Assembly: GCA_023213395.1 (NCBI GenBank)
Contig: CM041465.1
Location: 239,513,741 to 239,577,740, forward strand
Length of the DNA stretch: 64,000 nucleotides
Direction of reading: 5' to 3'
DNA from: Cycas panzhihuaensis
Taxonomy: Eukaryota > Cycadophyta
Position 1 is the stretch's first letter. Each line of letters opens with the position of its first letter. Made by a program: the position numbers and the translations under genes. The notes beneath the pieces are model-generated. The model saw nothing but the letters and a program-made list of their open reading frames with translations. It ran no database searches and was not told where the DNA came from. Shown here one piece after another: positions 1 to 11,157 of the stretch.

Positions 1-1675
1 GCGATCGCGAAGTCACATGTGGTCACCCCCATTTTAAGGACTTCCACATGTACTTCAGGATGAAGTGCGTTAACGAAAAGATCTCTCTTCAACTCCTCAG
101 GCACAGTTGCCTTAGTGGAGTGAAGCAGGTCATGGAATCGCCTCACAAAGTCATAATTCATCTCATCATGACCTTATTTGAGCGATAAGAGGGATTTCAT
201 TCTGCTCTCGAATGGATGGGCTACATTAAAATAGTTGATAAACTCGTCCACCCATTGTTAGAATGAAAAGATAGAGTGGGCAGGGAGACGATAAAACCAC
301 TTAAGGGCGTCACCCTGCAACGATTATGGAAACAATTTTATTAAGATATGGTCGTAAGCCCAGTAGTCTATACATGCTACAAAAAAACTACGCACGTGTT
401 CAGCTGGAACTTGCAACGAAGTTCCGTCAAATCTAGGAACTTCAGGAGGATGAGGCCGCATATTAGTTCTTAATGCCTCAATGGATAAAGGTATTGATCT
501 ATAGTCCATGAAGGGATGTGCCCTTGCCTGGACCGTAGGATCAACGAATGCCATAGTAGGTAGTGAGCAAGGAGTGAACGAGGGTGGCATACCCATCCCT
601 CCTTGAGGAAACGCCCCTTACCAGAAGGGGGCTTGAGGATAAGTGCCTTGGAAGGGAGTCAGGTTCCCTTATGGAGGCATGGCAAAAGGGATTGCGCTAG
701 ATGAAGGAAAAGGCAGATGTAGAACCAGGTTTTGCCCATATTGGCCACCCGTAGGTGGGGCAATCCCATATGGGTGTGGTAGATCCACTCCATAAGCTAG
801 GAGGTGGTTCCCTCTACCATGCCCCTAAGGTTGAGAAGTATGCCCTGGGGGGATGTAAAAGGAAGCACCAACAGATTGATTTTGAGGGTGAGTGGGAGCG
901 GATCCCACATGGCTAATCGCTGGAGAGTTAGTAGGATCGGTAGGCCTACTAGGGAAAATATGTGCTACATTAGGGGATGGCATATTAGTTTGGCTAGGAA
1001 TAGGTATGCTAACCTTCAATTGAGAGAAGGACATACCACGAGAAGGTCCTGAAGCACTAGGACCTTGGTGAGGGATAGAAGGTGCAGCATGCGTCCCTGC
1101 AACAGTAATAGAGAAGGAGCGGGACACATGTGTAGGCACAAAGGGATTGGTTATTGCAAGAGGAGTAGATGAGGATGAAGAAAGTGGGGAGGAGCGGATG
1201 AAGAAGAGGCTCCCCCACAGAAGGCATCTTCAAACCATCTAGGACGTGGTTGAAAATGAGCGACGCGACGACACTCGTTAAAAGCTTCAACTACATCAGC
1301 GGGAGGAGTATCTACATGCTCGTAAGAAGTAGATGGGACCTCAAACGAAGTAGATCCCTCAGGTCATTCCTCATAAGCATCACCAATTGAGTGGTAAATC
1401 TTAAGAGGAAAAGATACTTCTACCGCATGGGTAGAGGGATGGACGTCAAGCGGGTGATGTTGGTCACCCAGGTAGTAAATAGGATCATCACCCTCTTGGG
1501 TGGATCCCAGAATAGAAGAGGGAAACTCATGAGTTTCCATGGTTAAGGTGTGGTAGGCAAAATCAGAAGGGTATCCCTTCATAGTTGAATCAGAATCTGA
1601 CAAAGGAAGAGGATGATACCTGGGGTCTTCTAACAATGGAGGTAGACCATGTAAGCGATGAGAGAAGCATCACAT
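1..1675 (-). pseudogene. gag of element A, broken
   Basis: Gag would form the particle that packages element RNA. The start is placed at the ATG at 1675 because the following residues (CFSHRLHGLPPLLEDP) align with the clean start of gag in element C. Codon 2 is already TGA. Frame pieces cover an N-terminal acidic/proline-rich part (1364-1636), a Pro/Ser-rich middle (825-1139), then the retrotransposon-gag core from about 596 to the window edge, with the motifs FDGTS, ACIDYWAYDHILIKLF, VDEFINYF and LKRDLFVNAL. Frameshifts and in-frame stops separate the pieces, so no protein is expected. The zinc knuckle seen in other copies falls outside the window. Confidence 0.85.
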
Positions 1676-1822
1676 ACAAGGTTAACCAACATTGTTAGGA
1701 GAAGGAAAGGGCAATAAAAGTGCACATTGGGGGCTGCCCAACGAAGAAAAGAAGTAGGAGACAACCATAAGGAGGTAGCAATACCAATAGAAAAGAGCAG
1801 AAACTAGCTCCTTTACTGGCAG

Positions 1823-1841
1823 TTCCCCAGTATGGTTGCCA
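1823..1841 (-). other. Primer-binding site of element A
   Basis: On the minus strand this reads TGGCAACCATACTGGGGAA, one base after the LTR end. It starts with the TGG expected to pair with the CCA end of a tRNA and is shared, with small changes, by B, C and D. I could not assign the tRNA with confidence; the TGGCRAC...TGGGGA form resembles primer sites of Tat/Ogre elements. Confidence 0.75.
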
Positions 1842-3908
1842 GTGGATGCGCATCTACGGGATAGCTACCTAACTGAGTAGGAATAACAAGGGTGGTCAAT
1901 GGCACTATTGAGTGTAGATAAAGACCTACGAGTAAGGCAAATACCACACAGGGTGCCCCATATGCTGAAGCATGAGTTCAGGACCTACAGATGGTATCCA
2001 GCTACATGGAGGTGGTTCCCCACTTCAAACAAGAAAAGAGGAGGTGAAAGATAAGCCTGGGTAGACTTAGGGGGAGGAACCTCCCACCCTTGGATGGCTG
2101 GAAGGGAAAGGAGAGAACCTTTGGAGGGTTTCCCTAGAGTAGAGGGAAACGAAAAAAGGGTAAGCAGGTGAGCAACCCATGAATGAGATCCTCTTGGTTA
2201 CCTAGCTAGGCAGGAAAAAACTGAGGAAGGGTAAAAGGAACAATCAAAAGAAGGAGCTATGGTGCATGCAAGCAAACTAACCAAGCGTAACAAGTTAATG
2301 AGACAAGGATGTAGTTTGTAAGGTGAATGGGAAAAGGTAAAAAGGGAAATCTCCTAAGGCCTTTTCCTATGATAGATGTAATGCAAAAAATGTAACAACT
2401 GGCATATAAATCGAGAGATAGAGTTGGTTTCATTTTTTCTTTCAAATGAGCTAATTATTACCGTATATAACCTTTTAAAAGAAAAGGAACACAATAGAGC
2501 GAGGGTATGTACCCAGAATGGAGACGCGGTTGGAGTGGTGGCATTCCCACGAGGTACCAAAATCACTATATAAAGCACAGTGAGTGAGAAGGGTTGTGGT
2601 AGAACGAAGCGTGGGGCTTCCTTACCTTCCCTAGAAACAACACTAGAGTGCGAAGAAAGGAAAAAAGGATGAAATGATAACAACAACTGAAATGCTAAAG
2701 TAAAACATAAATAAGAGCACTTACATGTGAGAGAGGGGGAAAGGAATGGATCCTTTGCACCCTTCATATACCTGCAAGTAAATGGGAGTATCCCTTTCCA
2801 GAGAAAGGGGGCTAACAACACAATAGAGAATCCTAACAATACATATATGTATGAAATAAGTATAAACCTTAGAACATGCACATTAGTATTTAATATTACA
2901 ATGATAAATTGTAAAGAAAACTATCCCAAGAAATGATGGATAAATTGGTGAGCCTCGGAGTGGTCCACCTCCTACAAGGAGCAACCCTACCCTCCCTCAA
3001 GAAGCCATAAGGTAGCGAGGGTATGGCTGTGCTAAAAGGCTGGAAAGGGAGGCAACAAGAGGCTCAAGAAGTCCACAACAAACCAGAGTGCTATAGGGAG
3101 CAAACCAAGTTGCCAAGAATGAGGTTGAACAAGGGACAAGTAGCTGTGGCTTATGTGAGTTGCCCGGATCAAGATATGAGCCCTCAAACCGGCACTGTAA
3201 TAAGTGCCAACGTTGATTTCAGCTACTCGAAATGGCCTATTAAACCCTTGTTTCACTCCTAAGTGTAGCACAGGGCAAAAGGGAAGGTTTGGAGGGTGAA
3301 CAGGCTCTTAGGGAGCGTGGAAGGTGGTGCGGAATCCACCCAACTCTATCCCAAACCTTGTGTATTCCTTTTTGGTCACTGTCCTAGACAGGAAACACAG
3401 GTAAAAAGGCCCTAACAACAGGGAAAAATAGTCCAAACAAGACAAGGGACAACCCCTGAAGAGCAAGCTAAGATAAGCTAGAGATAACATGCAAACCTGG
3501 GCATAAATTAGATAAGAGAGAACCCTAAACCAACAAATACCTGTGGAGAAGAAGGGAGGCATTTGCCTGTGTCAAGAACTGCTAGAAAGAGGCTAAGAAA
3601 CCTACAAAAGAGCTATGGAATAGTAGGTGTGGAGTCCCTACTAGTATGGCTAAAGGAAAACCTACACTTGAGGATGCTTGATGGCTGCATGGGCAAGGAA
3701 GTGCTGGAATCTCTCCAAGGAGGCCCTCTCCAAGGTGTGCAAGGGGCTGGGAAGATGTCACAGCCGTACCAAAGGAGAGCTGGGTACTGGAGAATGATTG
3801 CAGGTCCTGTAGTAGCAGTGGAGCAAATAGGAACAAGAGAGAGTGCATTTTTCCTTGAGATCCTTCCAAAAATGAGCAAAAAGATGATCCCCAAAATGAT
3901 TTAGGAAA

Positions 3909-3986
3909 GATATAAATACCCAGCTCAAACCCTAAATGAGCAATTAGGGCATAGCTGGAAGTGACTTAAGTCGCGAGACACGTGGC
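3909..3986 (-). promoter_or_regulatory. Core promoter of A LTR: G-box and TATA box
   Basis: CACGTGGC at 3979-3986 is a G-box/ABRE-type core, about 60 bp upstream (in element direction) of TATTTATA at 3911-3918. The same pair with the same spacing occurs in both LTRs of D; C keeps the G-box but its TATA counterpart is weak. Transcription of A would start near 3885. Confidence 0.65.
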
Positions 3987-4051
3987 AGTTCCATAATAAA
4001 TGCAAGAATTACCACGGCAGATTTTAAAAAATAAACTGAGACAGTCACATC

Positions 4052-4112
4052 ACCATAAATATCGCAGTACCGCTATAAATATTGTGGTACCACGAAATCT
4101 ACGGTGGTGTAG
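4052..4112 (-). repeat. U3 palindrome cluster of element A
   Basis: Two adjacent imperfect palindromes centred on GTAC: one around CGCAGTACCGC and one TTGTGGTACCACGAA, with an ACGGTGGTG flank. Related palindromes sit at the same place in the LTRs of B and D. Confidence 0.6.
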
Positions 4113-4655
4113 GACCAGAGGCCAAAACTGGCCCAAATAGCCAGCCTAGGATGTAGGCTAATGACCAAGAAGGCTGGTAGGGGGTAGGGACACCTACCCA
4201 GAGGCAGACAAGCAAGCAAATGATCCACAAGAGCAAAACTAAGACTCAGAGGGTGTGACAAGTCAACCAAACAATGATAGGTCATCATACGGGCAAGGAT
4301 GACATGAGCCAAGTGGGTCTTAAGATGAGTAGGGCTGAAAGCAGGAAGTGACGCGGCCACTGGGTGTCACACTTGCTAGGAATGTGCCCCCGCTATAGTC
4401 GTCATAGGCTAGATAGGTGTAGATGACAACAAGATCATCCACGAGATCGCAACATGCAAGCATACATTCATCACAACAGTAAACGATCCACAAGGTGAGA
4501 GGTATACCTGCACTTACCTGAGTCAACCACCCCGTATCCATTCCCGGAAGCCGGGAAACAAATTCACATGTTGTTGCTTCCCTATCTTTCTCTCATTCCT
4601 CTTTCTTTAAGACATGGTTGAATAGGCATGAGAAAAATATATTGTTACATCAACA

Positions 4656-4671
4656 CCTAGATCTAATATCA
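4656..4671 (-). other. Primer-binding site of element Y (tRNA-iMet type)
   Basis: The minus strand reads TGATATTAGATCTAGG, which differs at three positions from the common plant copia primer site TGGTATCAGAGCTAGG. Two of the three differences are transitions expected from cytosine deamination. Confidence 0.55.
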
Positions 4672-5268
4672 GATGATAAAGATGTTAGTTTACTTGATAT
4701 AAATTAAGCTAGGTTTGGAACCTCGACTATAGTATGTTGAGATGACAAGGTCCTAATACTCTGAAACTGCCACCAAGATATAAACTATTCTTGCAACTAG
4801 TTACAGGAATTGAAACTAAAATTACATGCAAGTTTTTAAACTAGAGATACAATAATAAAATGAACAAGAAAGCCAAGCATAAAATGTACACCTGATATAA
4901 TGTGGTAAAACCCTAGTAGTGTGCTAGGGAAACATCCACACAAGAAAGGTATTGACCTTTATTATCACAGAATGGAGATAATGTACATAACTAGTAGCAG
5001 ATTACTCTCAGCAACAACAACCAGTCATTGCCCTACTCATAGTACATTGAACAACCTCAACATAAAGAAATATGCCCTAAATCGAGCTATATGAGTGGGT
5101 CATACATAGCACAAATCTTAACCATAGAATCTAGTGTATTTTCATCGAATGAACCTGTTTCTCTTTACAATTTAATATAGCTTCTAGTGATAAATTTTTG
5201 AGTCAGGGGCTATCACCCCTAAACCCCCTCTTAATGAAGGGCGTTCCACACCCCCCGCACCCCCATGG

Positions 5269-5294
5269 CCAAGGGGGGCTCCTGCCCCCCTTGG
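5269..5294. repeat. G/C-rich perfect hairpin in LTR of Y
   Basis: Arms CCAAGGGGGGC (5269-5279) and GCCCCCCTTGG (5284-5294) are exact inverse complements around the loop TCCT. They sit among further C- and G-runs (5200-5330), the only GC-rich island in an otherwise AT-rich LTR. Confidence 0.8.
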
Positions 5295-5379
5295 AACCCC
5301 CTGAAGAAGGTTTAGGGAGGAACTTGCACTGCCAACATGTCAAAATTTTAGCCTCCCAATCTTTTGTTGTCACATTCTA

Positions 5380-8230
5380 ATATAGTATGGGAAGTTAATT
5401 CCATTTCTACTCTGTCATTACTTTCTCGTCCTCATGTGGACCCTCCCCTATCTTCGCTTGTCTTGATATCTGCATCCCACCTTGATTATGGCATGTATAA
5501 TCTAGAGTTTATTCAATATTTTTCTTCAATTTAGAAGTTCATAGATAGACCTATCCCCTTTTCTCAAGTTGCATTAATATCGAGTTTGTGTCTACTCTAA
5601 ACTATTTAGTTGGCCCTCTTCCATCTTTTATTTCTCAATCTAAGAACCTTCACCTTGTCAACCTCTTTAATCTCAACCATTTTAAAAATGATGAAGCAAT
5701 CATTGAGCATTTAGAAGGTTCATCTCCTAGTCTTCCTCATGGACACCATTAGTTAGGGTTTTCTAAAGTCATAGTTGATCATTCTCAACCTCAGGAGTCT
5801 ATCTCTTCAATTAAGCCTGCCCCTCTTCATTTTGAAGAAGGGAACACAATGCTTATGGAACAAACCATTGATGTAGATTTAGAAATAGAACATACCCCTA
5901 GAATTATCATGTTGGGAGCTAGTTGTACTGTCCAAGAGATTGCTTAGTTTAAGGATTTCTTCTGTGAGTTCAACTTAGTTTTTACATGAGACTATAAAGA
6001 CATGCAAGGCCTTGACTCCTAGATAGTTGAACATAACATTATCATTATTCTTGGTTCAAAACCTAAATGACAAAAGTAATGCCCTATCCATCCATGTCTC
6101 TCTCTTGCCATTAAGTAATATGTGGAGAAATTATTGGCAGCTGGATTCATTGAGAGCATCAACTACTCCCAATGGGTCTCTAACATAGTTCCTGTAGTGA
6201 AGAAGAATGGTATAATTTGGATTTACATTGACTTTTGTGAAATTAACAATGCATGTCCGAAAGATAATTTCCCTCTTTCCTATCTTGATTATATTTGGGA
6301 CCAGACTATTGTTTTTGAGGTAATGTCTCTTATGGATAGATTTTTAGGATATAATTAGATTTCTATTAGACCTCATGATCACTATTAGACCGTTTTTACC
6401 ACTCCTTGGGGCACCTTCGTTTATAAAGTCATTCCTTTTAGATAAAGAATAATGGTGCGATATATCAGAGGGCTATGGTGCATATCTTCCATGACCTATT
6501 TGGCAATATTATTGCTATTTATTTAGATGATATACTCCCCCTTTCATGCAAAAGATCCGATCATCTATGTGATTTCATAAACATTTTTGAAAGGTGTAAA
6601 AAGTATTAATTGTGTTTAAGCCCTTCCAAATGGGTTTTTGATGTTACATTAGGAAGTATGTTAGGAAACATTGTTTCTTAGGATGGGATTAGAATTAATC
6701 CTAAGAAGATTAGGGTTTCTATTTAAATGCCTCCTCTAAAGACCCAAAAATAGATTAAATCTTTTCTAGGTAGGCTTGGTTTTCTAAGGCACTTCATTAC
6801 TGACTTTGCCTTAGATGCTAAGCCTATCACTAATCTGTTAAAGAAAGATATTGAATTGCAATGGACTCCTCAAGTGCAAGAGTCCTTTGATAAGCTAAAG
6901 TAAGCCTTGGTTTCTGCTCTAGTTCTTGTTCCATGAAGGTTTGATAAGCCTTTCATCTTATACAATTTAGCAACTGAGGAATCACTAGAGGGTATGTTAG
7001 TGCAAGAAGATGAATTTGATAAAGAGAGGGCTATATATTTTATTAGCAGGACCCTCATGGCAGTTGAGCTTCATTATCCTTTTTCTGAGAAAGAATGTCT
7101 TACTTTAGTTTTTACTACTAAGAAGCTTTGCCACTACCTCCTTAGGAATAGGGTTCACCTTATTATTCAATTTGAACCTATAATGTACTTACTTACTAAG
7201 TCTAACTTTATTGGCTGACTAGGTAAGTGGTCCTTATTACTTGAAGAATTTAATTTACAAGTGATCAATAGAAAGTCTAAGAAAGGCATGATCATTCCAG
7301 CAATCATGGCTAACATCCCTCTTCCAAATCATGCTTGCCAACCCATTGATGACCCCCTCCCAGATGAACATATCTTCCATATCCAGGGCATTCCTTCTAA
7401 TGACATATAGTATGGAGAGATTAGATTGTATCTTCATGATCAATCTTTTCCATCTCTTGCTACTTCAAAGAGGAGAAGACAAATTCGTGCTACTACTAAA
7501 CAATACCTTTTGCTAGATGATACCTCATACAAGCATTCTTTTGATGAAGTTCTATTAAGGTGCCTTTTACCTGATGAATCCTTAGTTACTTTGACAGAAT
7601 CCCATGAAGGTATATATGGTGGACACTTTGTTGGTCGATCGATGGCCTAACACATTCTTCATATAGGTTATTATTAGCCAATCTTATTTAAAGATGCCCA
7701 CTCCTATGTCCAAAAATGCTAGAAATGCCAATCCCATGCAACTTTAATTTATCAACTGGCGCAAGAAATGAAATCCATAATTTCACCTTAGCCTTTCTTC
7801 CAATGGGGTCTTAAGCTCATTGAGCAGATCTTTCCAACATCATCAAATGGGCATAAATTTATTCTAACTATAATTGAATACTTTATAAAGTAGAGTGAAG
7901 CTATCCCATTGATTTCTACTACTGGAAAGATAATCAATACTTTCATATTTTAGCATATCATTTGTAGATTTGGGATACCAGATGTTATTATTACTGATAA
8001 TGGAACCTCATTTTATAATTCCCATGTCAGTGAATTATGTAGTAAGTTTTATATTACTCATAGAATATCTTCCCTATATCATTCTTAGGTGAATGGCTAG
8101 GTGGAAGTATTCAATAAGATCTTAGCTAGGATTTTGGCTAAGATTGTTGCTACTTCTCATAGAGATTAGCACTCTCAATTATTTTTGGCACTATGGGCCT
8201 ATAGGAATACCATAAAAAACACTATGGGTA
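5380..8230 (+). pseudogene. pol of element X, first part (PR-RT linker, RT, RNase H, integrase)
   Basis: A decayed pol with frequent stops. Visible in order: the linker with NDEAIIEHLEGS and APLHFEEGN (5690-5850); RT from about 6120, with VEKLLAAGF, NIVPVVKKNG, INNACPKDNFPL and the catalytic YLDD at 6520-6531; the SFLGRLGFLRHF connection near 6760; RNase H with FDKPFILYN, ERAIYFISRTL and EKECLTLVF (6940-7130); integrase zinc finger near 7590-7740; integrase core with FILTIIEYF near 7856, IPDVIITDNGTSF near 7975 and VEVFNK near 8103. It breaks off at NTMG, where B is inserted, and continues at 56047. Confidence 0.9.
8226..8230. repeat. Left target-site duplication of element B
   Basis: GGGTA directly before the LTR of B matches AGGTA (56047-56051) directly after its 3' LTR, with one mismatch. 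Removing B and one copy rejoins the X integrase reading frame (NTMG then MTPFSLVYG), which confirms the insertion. Confidence 0.85.
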
Positions 8231-8739
8231 TATTTCCTGGCTATCGAGAATGGACACGAATAGGTCAACTCAGGTAAGCATAGGTATACTTCTTCCTTGT
8301 CACCTCTACTGTTTCTTTGGAAAGGTTGACAGAAGTGTTGCCTCATTGCATGATTGCTTGCTTCATTTGTATGATCACTTTGCATTTGTTGCTTGGTCAT
8401 GCTACTTGTCATATTTTGAGCCTATAATGACCTAGGAGGACTGACCTTTCTGCAATGTAGGCATCCCCATGGCACTTTACGACCCTCCGCGCTACCTCCA
8501 CACCGCCTCAAACTCCATTTGATTGGTATGACCCATTCATGCCTTATTTTTGAGCTCTTATTACCTCATTTCTGGGACCTTTAACCATTGATGCTCCTCT
8601 TTCCTTTGTCCCCATGCCTTCTGGACTATCCTAGCCACCTAGACAGGGGGGCCAGCATCCCCCATGCCTGCCACATCACCTCTTTAGGCTCTCAGAACCC
8701 AGATTTTTTCCATTTTGGCTTTCTGGTCCTGTACTGTTG

Positions 8740-8776
8740 TAAACTTAGCGGTACAATGAAGTTCACCGCGGTGCGA
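8740..8776 (+). repeat. U3 palindrome of element B, 5' LTR
   Basis: GTAAACTTAGCGGTACAATG followed by AAGTTCACCGCGGTG forms an imperfect inverted repeat around GGTAC. It lies just upstream of the G-box/TATA pair, at the same place as palindromes in A and D. Confidence 0.6.
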
Positions 8777-8833
8777 CTATTGCAAATTATTTTTAAAAAC
8801 TATCGTGGAAATTCTTGCTTTTTTCGTGGAATT

Positions 8834-8907
8834 GCCACATGGCCTTGCATCCAACTCAGCCCTATTCGTACCCTATTTGCTTGTTTAGGGCTAGGATGGG
8901 TATAAAT
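8834..8907 (+). promoter_or_regulatory. LTR promoter of B: decayed G-box and TATA box
   Basis: TATAAAT at 8901-8907 lies about 60 bp after GCCACATG (8834-8841), the same spacing as the intact CACGTGGC/TATA pair in A and D. The single change CACGTG to CACATG is a CpG transition. The 3' LTR of B carries CATGTG at the corresponding place (53849-53854), the transition on the other strand. Confidence 0.65.
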
Positions 8908-9987
8908 CCAAAATGCATCATCATTTTACACTCTTGGATCATTTTTGGGCTCTTCAACACAACTATTTCCTACTGTAAGTTCTGCTCCTTCTTTCTTCCT
9001 TCCATAGGTGCATCTGCAGGCCTGCATTTCCTACAACTTTAGGCTAGGATCTTCCTACAACGACCCTTCTCTGTGATGGGAAGCTTCTCTCCAGACATTC
9101 TCAAGCAAGTTTAGGTGTGGTTCTCTTCCAACTCACCCCAACAAGTGTCTCTTTCAGCCGCCTCTTGGGATATCTCCTACAAAACCTTGCAGGAACCCTT
9201 CTCTTTGCTAGTTGTAGGGGTAAAACTGCCCTAGATTTAGCCCAGTAGGTCCTCTAGACCCTTTTTTCAGGATTTATGGTATGTTATCTCTATGTTAGAC
9301 TCATTTCCTAGTTTGTTTGCTTGCTTTCTTCTTGTTTGACTGTAGCAAACACTATTTCCATTGAGTTTGGCCTGTTATGTCTAAGTTTTCACTGTTCCTC
9401 CGTTAGTTTTCCTTAAGGAAGTAGCACGAGAAGATCCACAAATGCTGTGTGAAGAGAGTAAGACTGGGGCATCCCCCACTTAGTCCTATTCTCTAAGGGA
9501 AATCCCCTTCCCACCTTTCTTTTCCTGCTCCCATGCTTCTCTTGGGCTAATTAGGAGTAGATGAGCCTTAGGCCTGTGCTAGATTATCATGGTATGCAGC
9601 CCTTTATTGTGCTGATTCTAGGCCTACATGCCTCCCATTTGGACCCCCTATCATGTCCGTAATATTGCTTGGAATCTCTTGAAAGCTTTTGTAGGGGTTT
9701 GTAGACTGGATTACTGCACATAACAACTCAGCACCTTGACACCTCTCCAATGCTTTATTACATTTATCCTTATATTTCTTGGGTGTCATAAGTTATCATT
9801 TACCCTCATCTTGCTATGCTAAAAGGTTGTGTAGAGAACCTAGTGGAGGGTTAGCCATCCTGAGGCTTCCCTTCACTCCGTCTTGCTTGATGTACATGTT
9901 TGCTTGAGGGAAGATTTGGATTTATTTGCAACAGTTATTTTCCTAACTTAACATAACATTTTAACATATATATTACACGTGTACTTA

Positions 9988-10009
9988 CATATATATATAT
10001 ATATATATA
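9988..10009. repeat. TA microsatellite in 5' LTR of B
   Basis: About ten AT/TA units. The matching tract in the 3' LTR of B (55002-55058) is roughly 35 bp longer. Confidence 0.85.
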
Positions 10010-10994
10010 ACTTTTCTTTTATAGCCCCTTCTTGGAAGGGATAAGCCCTTGTATGTGTAGGTTAGTGTGGTGCTTTCTTGCAAAGGTAAAAAGCATCCAA
10101 ATCTAGGTAAGATCTACCGTTTCTTTCCCTTTGCTTTTTTTCCTTCCTTTCATTCCATTTTCTCTTCATAAAGGGGAAGGTAAGGAGGCCCCTTCTTCCG
10201 CATCAATCTTCATCATACATTTGTCAGCTAGTGAGAGGGCATGCGTTGCGCATGGGTAGGGTCTCCCATTGGCAACTACACCTCCTGGGTATGCACATCT
10301 ATTCCCTTACCCCTCTATTTCCTCTTTTTGCTTTCATTTAAATCTATGTTCTAGATTAGTAGATCACATGAAAGAAAAAGGGTAAATGGTATTGATTATT
10401 TGCACTTATATATCATATTCTTATCTCATATAGGAAAAATACGTTATAAGAACCTTCCTTTTTCCCTTCCCCTTCCTATCAGCCTAAGCATATCCTTAAG
10501 TGCATTCTACTTAGTATTGTTTGCTTGTACACATAATACCGGTCCTTTTTTCTTTTGCCTCTTTAGCTGTTAAAGAAAAACTTAGTTTAAGTACCCCTCT
10601 CTCTCTCTCTCTTGGTCCTATTTGCATTAACCAAATAGCTAAGGGAGACCCGCCTATAGTACAAGCTTTCACCTACTCTATTTACTTCCATTTCCCTTTA
10701 TCATAGGGAAACTCCTTGAGGATTCCTCCTCTTCCCTTCCATCCATCCAAGGGTGGGAGGACCTTCCTCTTGAGACCATCCAGGCTACCCCCTGTATGCA
10801 CTCTCTCTTTCGGATTAAGGGATATTTTAAGGTAGTTGGGTGCCATTTGCAGGTCCTGAATGCGCACTCCAGTGCATGGGGCACCCTGCGTGGTACTTTC
10901 TTTGGTTGTAGGTTTTTGCCCACACCTTTGATATCATCATTGACTACCATTACTCCTATCGAGTATAGTGATTATCCCATAGACACGCATCCAC

Positions 10995-11013
10995 TGGCAA
11001 CCATACTGGGGAC
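10995..11013 (+). other. Primer-binding site of element B
   Basis: TGGCAACCATACTGGGGAC begins one base after the LTR end and is the same site as in A and D. Confidence 0.8.
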
Positions 11014-11157
11014 CTACCAATAAGGGAGCTAGTTCCTATCTCTTCTTGTTGGTACTATTACCTTTTAGTGGTCTCCTCCACTTCTTCCTTTTGTTAGGCA
11101 ACCCCCAACACATACTTTGCATCTTTCTCCTTCTTCTAATGTGTTGGCAAGTTTTGT

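Larger units (their letters stand above)
1..4560 (-). mobile_element. Element A: Tat-like Ty3/gypsy retrotransposon, 5' part
   Basis: Reading leftwards from 4560 one sees a complete 5' LTR, a primer-binding site and a broken gag that runs off the left edge. The LTR starts TGTTTCCCGG and its last bases are GCATCCA, as in elements B, C and D, so A belongs to the same family. Its right end abuts the leader of a copia-like element (Y), into which it appears to have inserted; the other end and the matching target duplication (candidate aattc, 4561-4565) lie outside the window. The pol and accessory genes are not visible. Confidence 0.9.
1843..4560 (-). repeat. 5' LTR of element A
   Basis: A 2718 bp LTR bounded by TGTTTCCCGGC at its start (4560 leftwards) and GCATCCA at its end (1843). 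U3 holds a G-box (3979-3986), a TATA-like box (3911-3918) and a palindrome cluster (4052-4112). The TATA position makes U3 about 650 bp and leaves about 2 kb for R-U5. ORFs within it, including one of 175 codons at 2354-2881, are not conserved and I regard them as chance. Confidence 0.9.
4561..5374 (-). mobile_element. Element Y: copia-like LTR plus leader fragment
   Basis: Read leftwards, a 701 bp LTR-like unit (5374 to 4674) starts TGTGACAAC and ends ATCA, followed after TC by a primer site like that of initiator-Met tRNA and about 95 bp of leader before element A interrupts. No gag or pol of Y is visible, so the superfamily call rests on the primer site and LTR size. The right flank ttcta (5375-5379) is the candidate target duplication. 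It lies beside the pol of element X and probably inserted in it. Confidence 0.5.
8231..10993 (+). repeat. 5' LTR of element B
   Basis: 2763 bp from TATTTCCTGG (a decayed TGTTTCCCGG) to GCATCCA. A TATA box lies at 8901-8907. The G-box of sister LTRs is present as the mutated GCCACATG at 8834-8841. A TA microsatellite (9988-10009) and a CT run (about 10592-10612) occur in the R-U5 part. Confidence 0.92.

Noticed and set aside
2354-2881. 175-codon minus-strand ORF in the LTR of A
   Set aside because: Low-complexity hydrophobic translation, not preserved in the LTRs of C and D; LTR sequence without known coding role.
4561-5374. Host promoter or gene remnant between A and X
   Set aside because: LTR-like ends, a tRNA-iMet-type primer site and leader position fit a copia-like fragment better.
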